Positions 5,493 to 5,969 of a stretch of 5,969 nt of DNA are shown in pieces. The notes under the pieces are model-generated. The model was given only the letters and a program-made list of their open reading frames with translations. It did not search any database and was not told the DNA's origin. The DNA lies in assembly GCA_946409855.1 (NCBI GenBank), contig CAMJXZ010000213.1, forward strand, positions 1 through 5,969, written 5' to 3'. The number at the start of each line of letters is the position of its first letter. The first letter of the stretch is position 1. A program made the translations under genes and the position numbers. This stretch comes from an uncultured Clostridia bacterium (lineage in GTDB: Bacteria; Bacillota; Clostridia; Christensenellales; Aristaeellaceae).

Positions 5493-5969
5493 TTAGTTTT
5501 GACCACGTTTGGAACGAGTGGGTTCTTCAGGTGGAACCGGAGCACGGATGCTGGTATCGTCAAACGCAGGATAATGATACCGCCAGCGGTCATAATCCTC
5601 TTTCGTGATTTCTCCTGTCTTCAACTTGGCAGACTGCTCCTGCCAGGCACGGAGCCGCTGCTCAAGATCAGAGGCATGAATACCTCCATCAAAGATCTCC
5701 GCACGAAGACAGATCAGACCATCCACATTCGTGATGCGAAGCAGCTTGCGATCCTCCAACGCAAAAAGCGTGTGCATCAGTCCATCCATCGTGTCTATAT
5801 CCGGCACAGCAATCGCTTGGGGAGAAACATCCAGCACTTCAGCAAGCTGAGCAGTCAGTTCCGCTTTGGGCGTTCGATCTTCAGATTCATACTGCGCCAA
5901 ACGAACATCAGCAGAGTTTGGAGGAAAACCCAACATAAGTCCCAGATACTTCTGCGTCATCCCCCGTAA
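5493..5969 (-). CDS. XRE-family helix-turn-helix transcriptional regulator (5' end beyond window)
   Basis: The minus-strand frame is open to the window edge, giving 158 residues and a TAA at 5495-5493. It begins LRGMTQKYLGLMLGF, which is helix 1 and the start of helix 2 of an XRE/Cro-type DNA-binding domain. An ATG at 5960-5958 lies inside that motif and is unlikely to be the true start; the real N-terminus should be outside the window. The domain continues with RLAQYESEDRTPK and LAEVLDVSPQAI. It is followed by a C-terminal part with GLMHTLFALED, a charged WQEQSAKLKTGEITKEDYDRW helix-rich segment and a basic tail. This layout is familiar from Clostridia HTH proteins of unassigned target. It converges on guaA, has no visible link to nitrogen metabolism, and its bases look richer in A/T than the cluster, which may point to separate origin. 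Confidence 0.87.
   Translation of the reverse strand, partial: LRGMTQKYLGLMLGFPPNSADVRLAQYESEDRTPKAELTAQLAEVLDVSPQAIAVPDIDTMDGLMHTLFALEDRKLLRITNVDGLICLRAEIFDGGIHASDLEQRLRAWQEQSAKLKTGEITKEDYDRWRYHYPAFDDTSIRAPVPPEEPTRSKRGQN

Noticed and set aside
5499..5969. Plus-strand frame opposite the HTH regulator
   Set aside because: It lacks an evident start signal and domain, whereas the minus strand shows a clear XRE helix-turn-helix and a sensible stop.

Overview
The window looks like chromosome from a GC-rich member of the Firmicutes, probably in the Clostridia. This rests on a T-box leader of classical Firmicutes architecture, a glutamine synthetase that follows the Bacillus/Clostridium GSI-alpha pattern, strong AGGAGG-type ribosome binding sites and sigma-A-type promoters. 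No genus can be named from the sequence alone.

Layout. Bases 1-745 (minus strand) hold the first 248 codons of glutamine synthetase (glnA); its C-terminal half lies outside the window. A 550-bp AT-rich region then separates it from a divergently transcribed plus-strand cluster. This region carries a promoter for each side, a small inverted repeat between them, and a roughly 300-nt asnB leader that reads as a complete T-box riboswitch with an asparagine (AAC) specifier. The plus-strand cluster is asnB (glutamine-hydrolysing asparagine synthetase, 1296-2876), an alpha/beta-fold hydrolase of unknown substrate (2926-3708), and guaA (glutamine-hydrolysing GMP synthase, 3705-5249). The hydrolase and guaA overlap by 4 bp. 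After guaA come about 180 bp of non-coding sequence with a long imperfect hairpin, then a very strong intrinsic terminator (5431-5475). At the right edge a minus-strand XRE-family helix-turn-helix protein (5493-5969) runs in from outside the window, and its base composition looks less GC-rich than the cluster.

How it works together. All three recognisable enzymes turn on glutamine: glnA makes it, and AsnB and GuaA spend its amide nitrogen on asparagine and GMP. The inferred logic is that uncharged tRNA-Asn lets transcription pass the leader into asnB. Because no terminator is visible before 5431, the hydrolase and guaA may be read through as well. That would put a purine enzyme and an uncharacterised hydrolase partly under asparagine control, which is the most interesting hypothesis here. 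I see no defence system, transposon, CRISPR array or tRNA/rRNA gene, and no evidence for a wholly new system. The new-looking elements are the placement of the hydrolase, the structured guaA 3' region, the terminator-like hairpin in the glnA leader and the non-consensus but compensated T-box.
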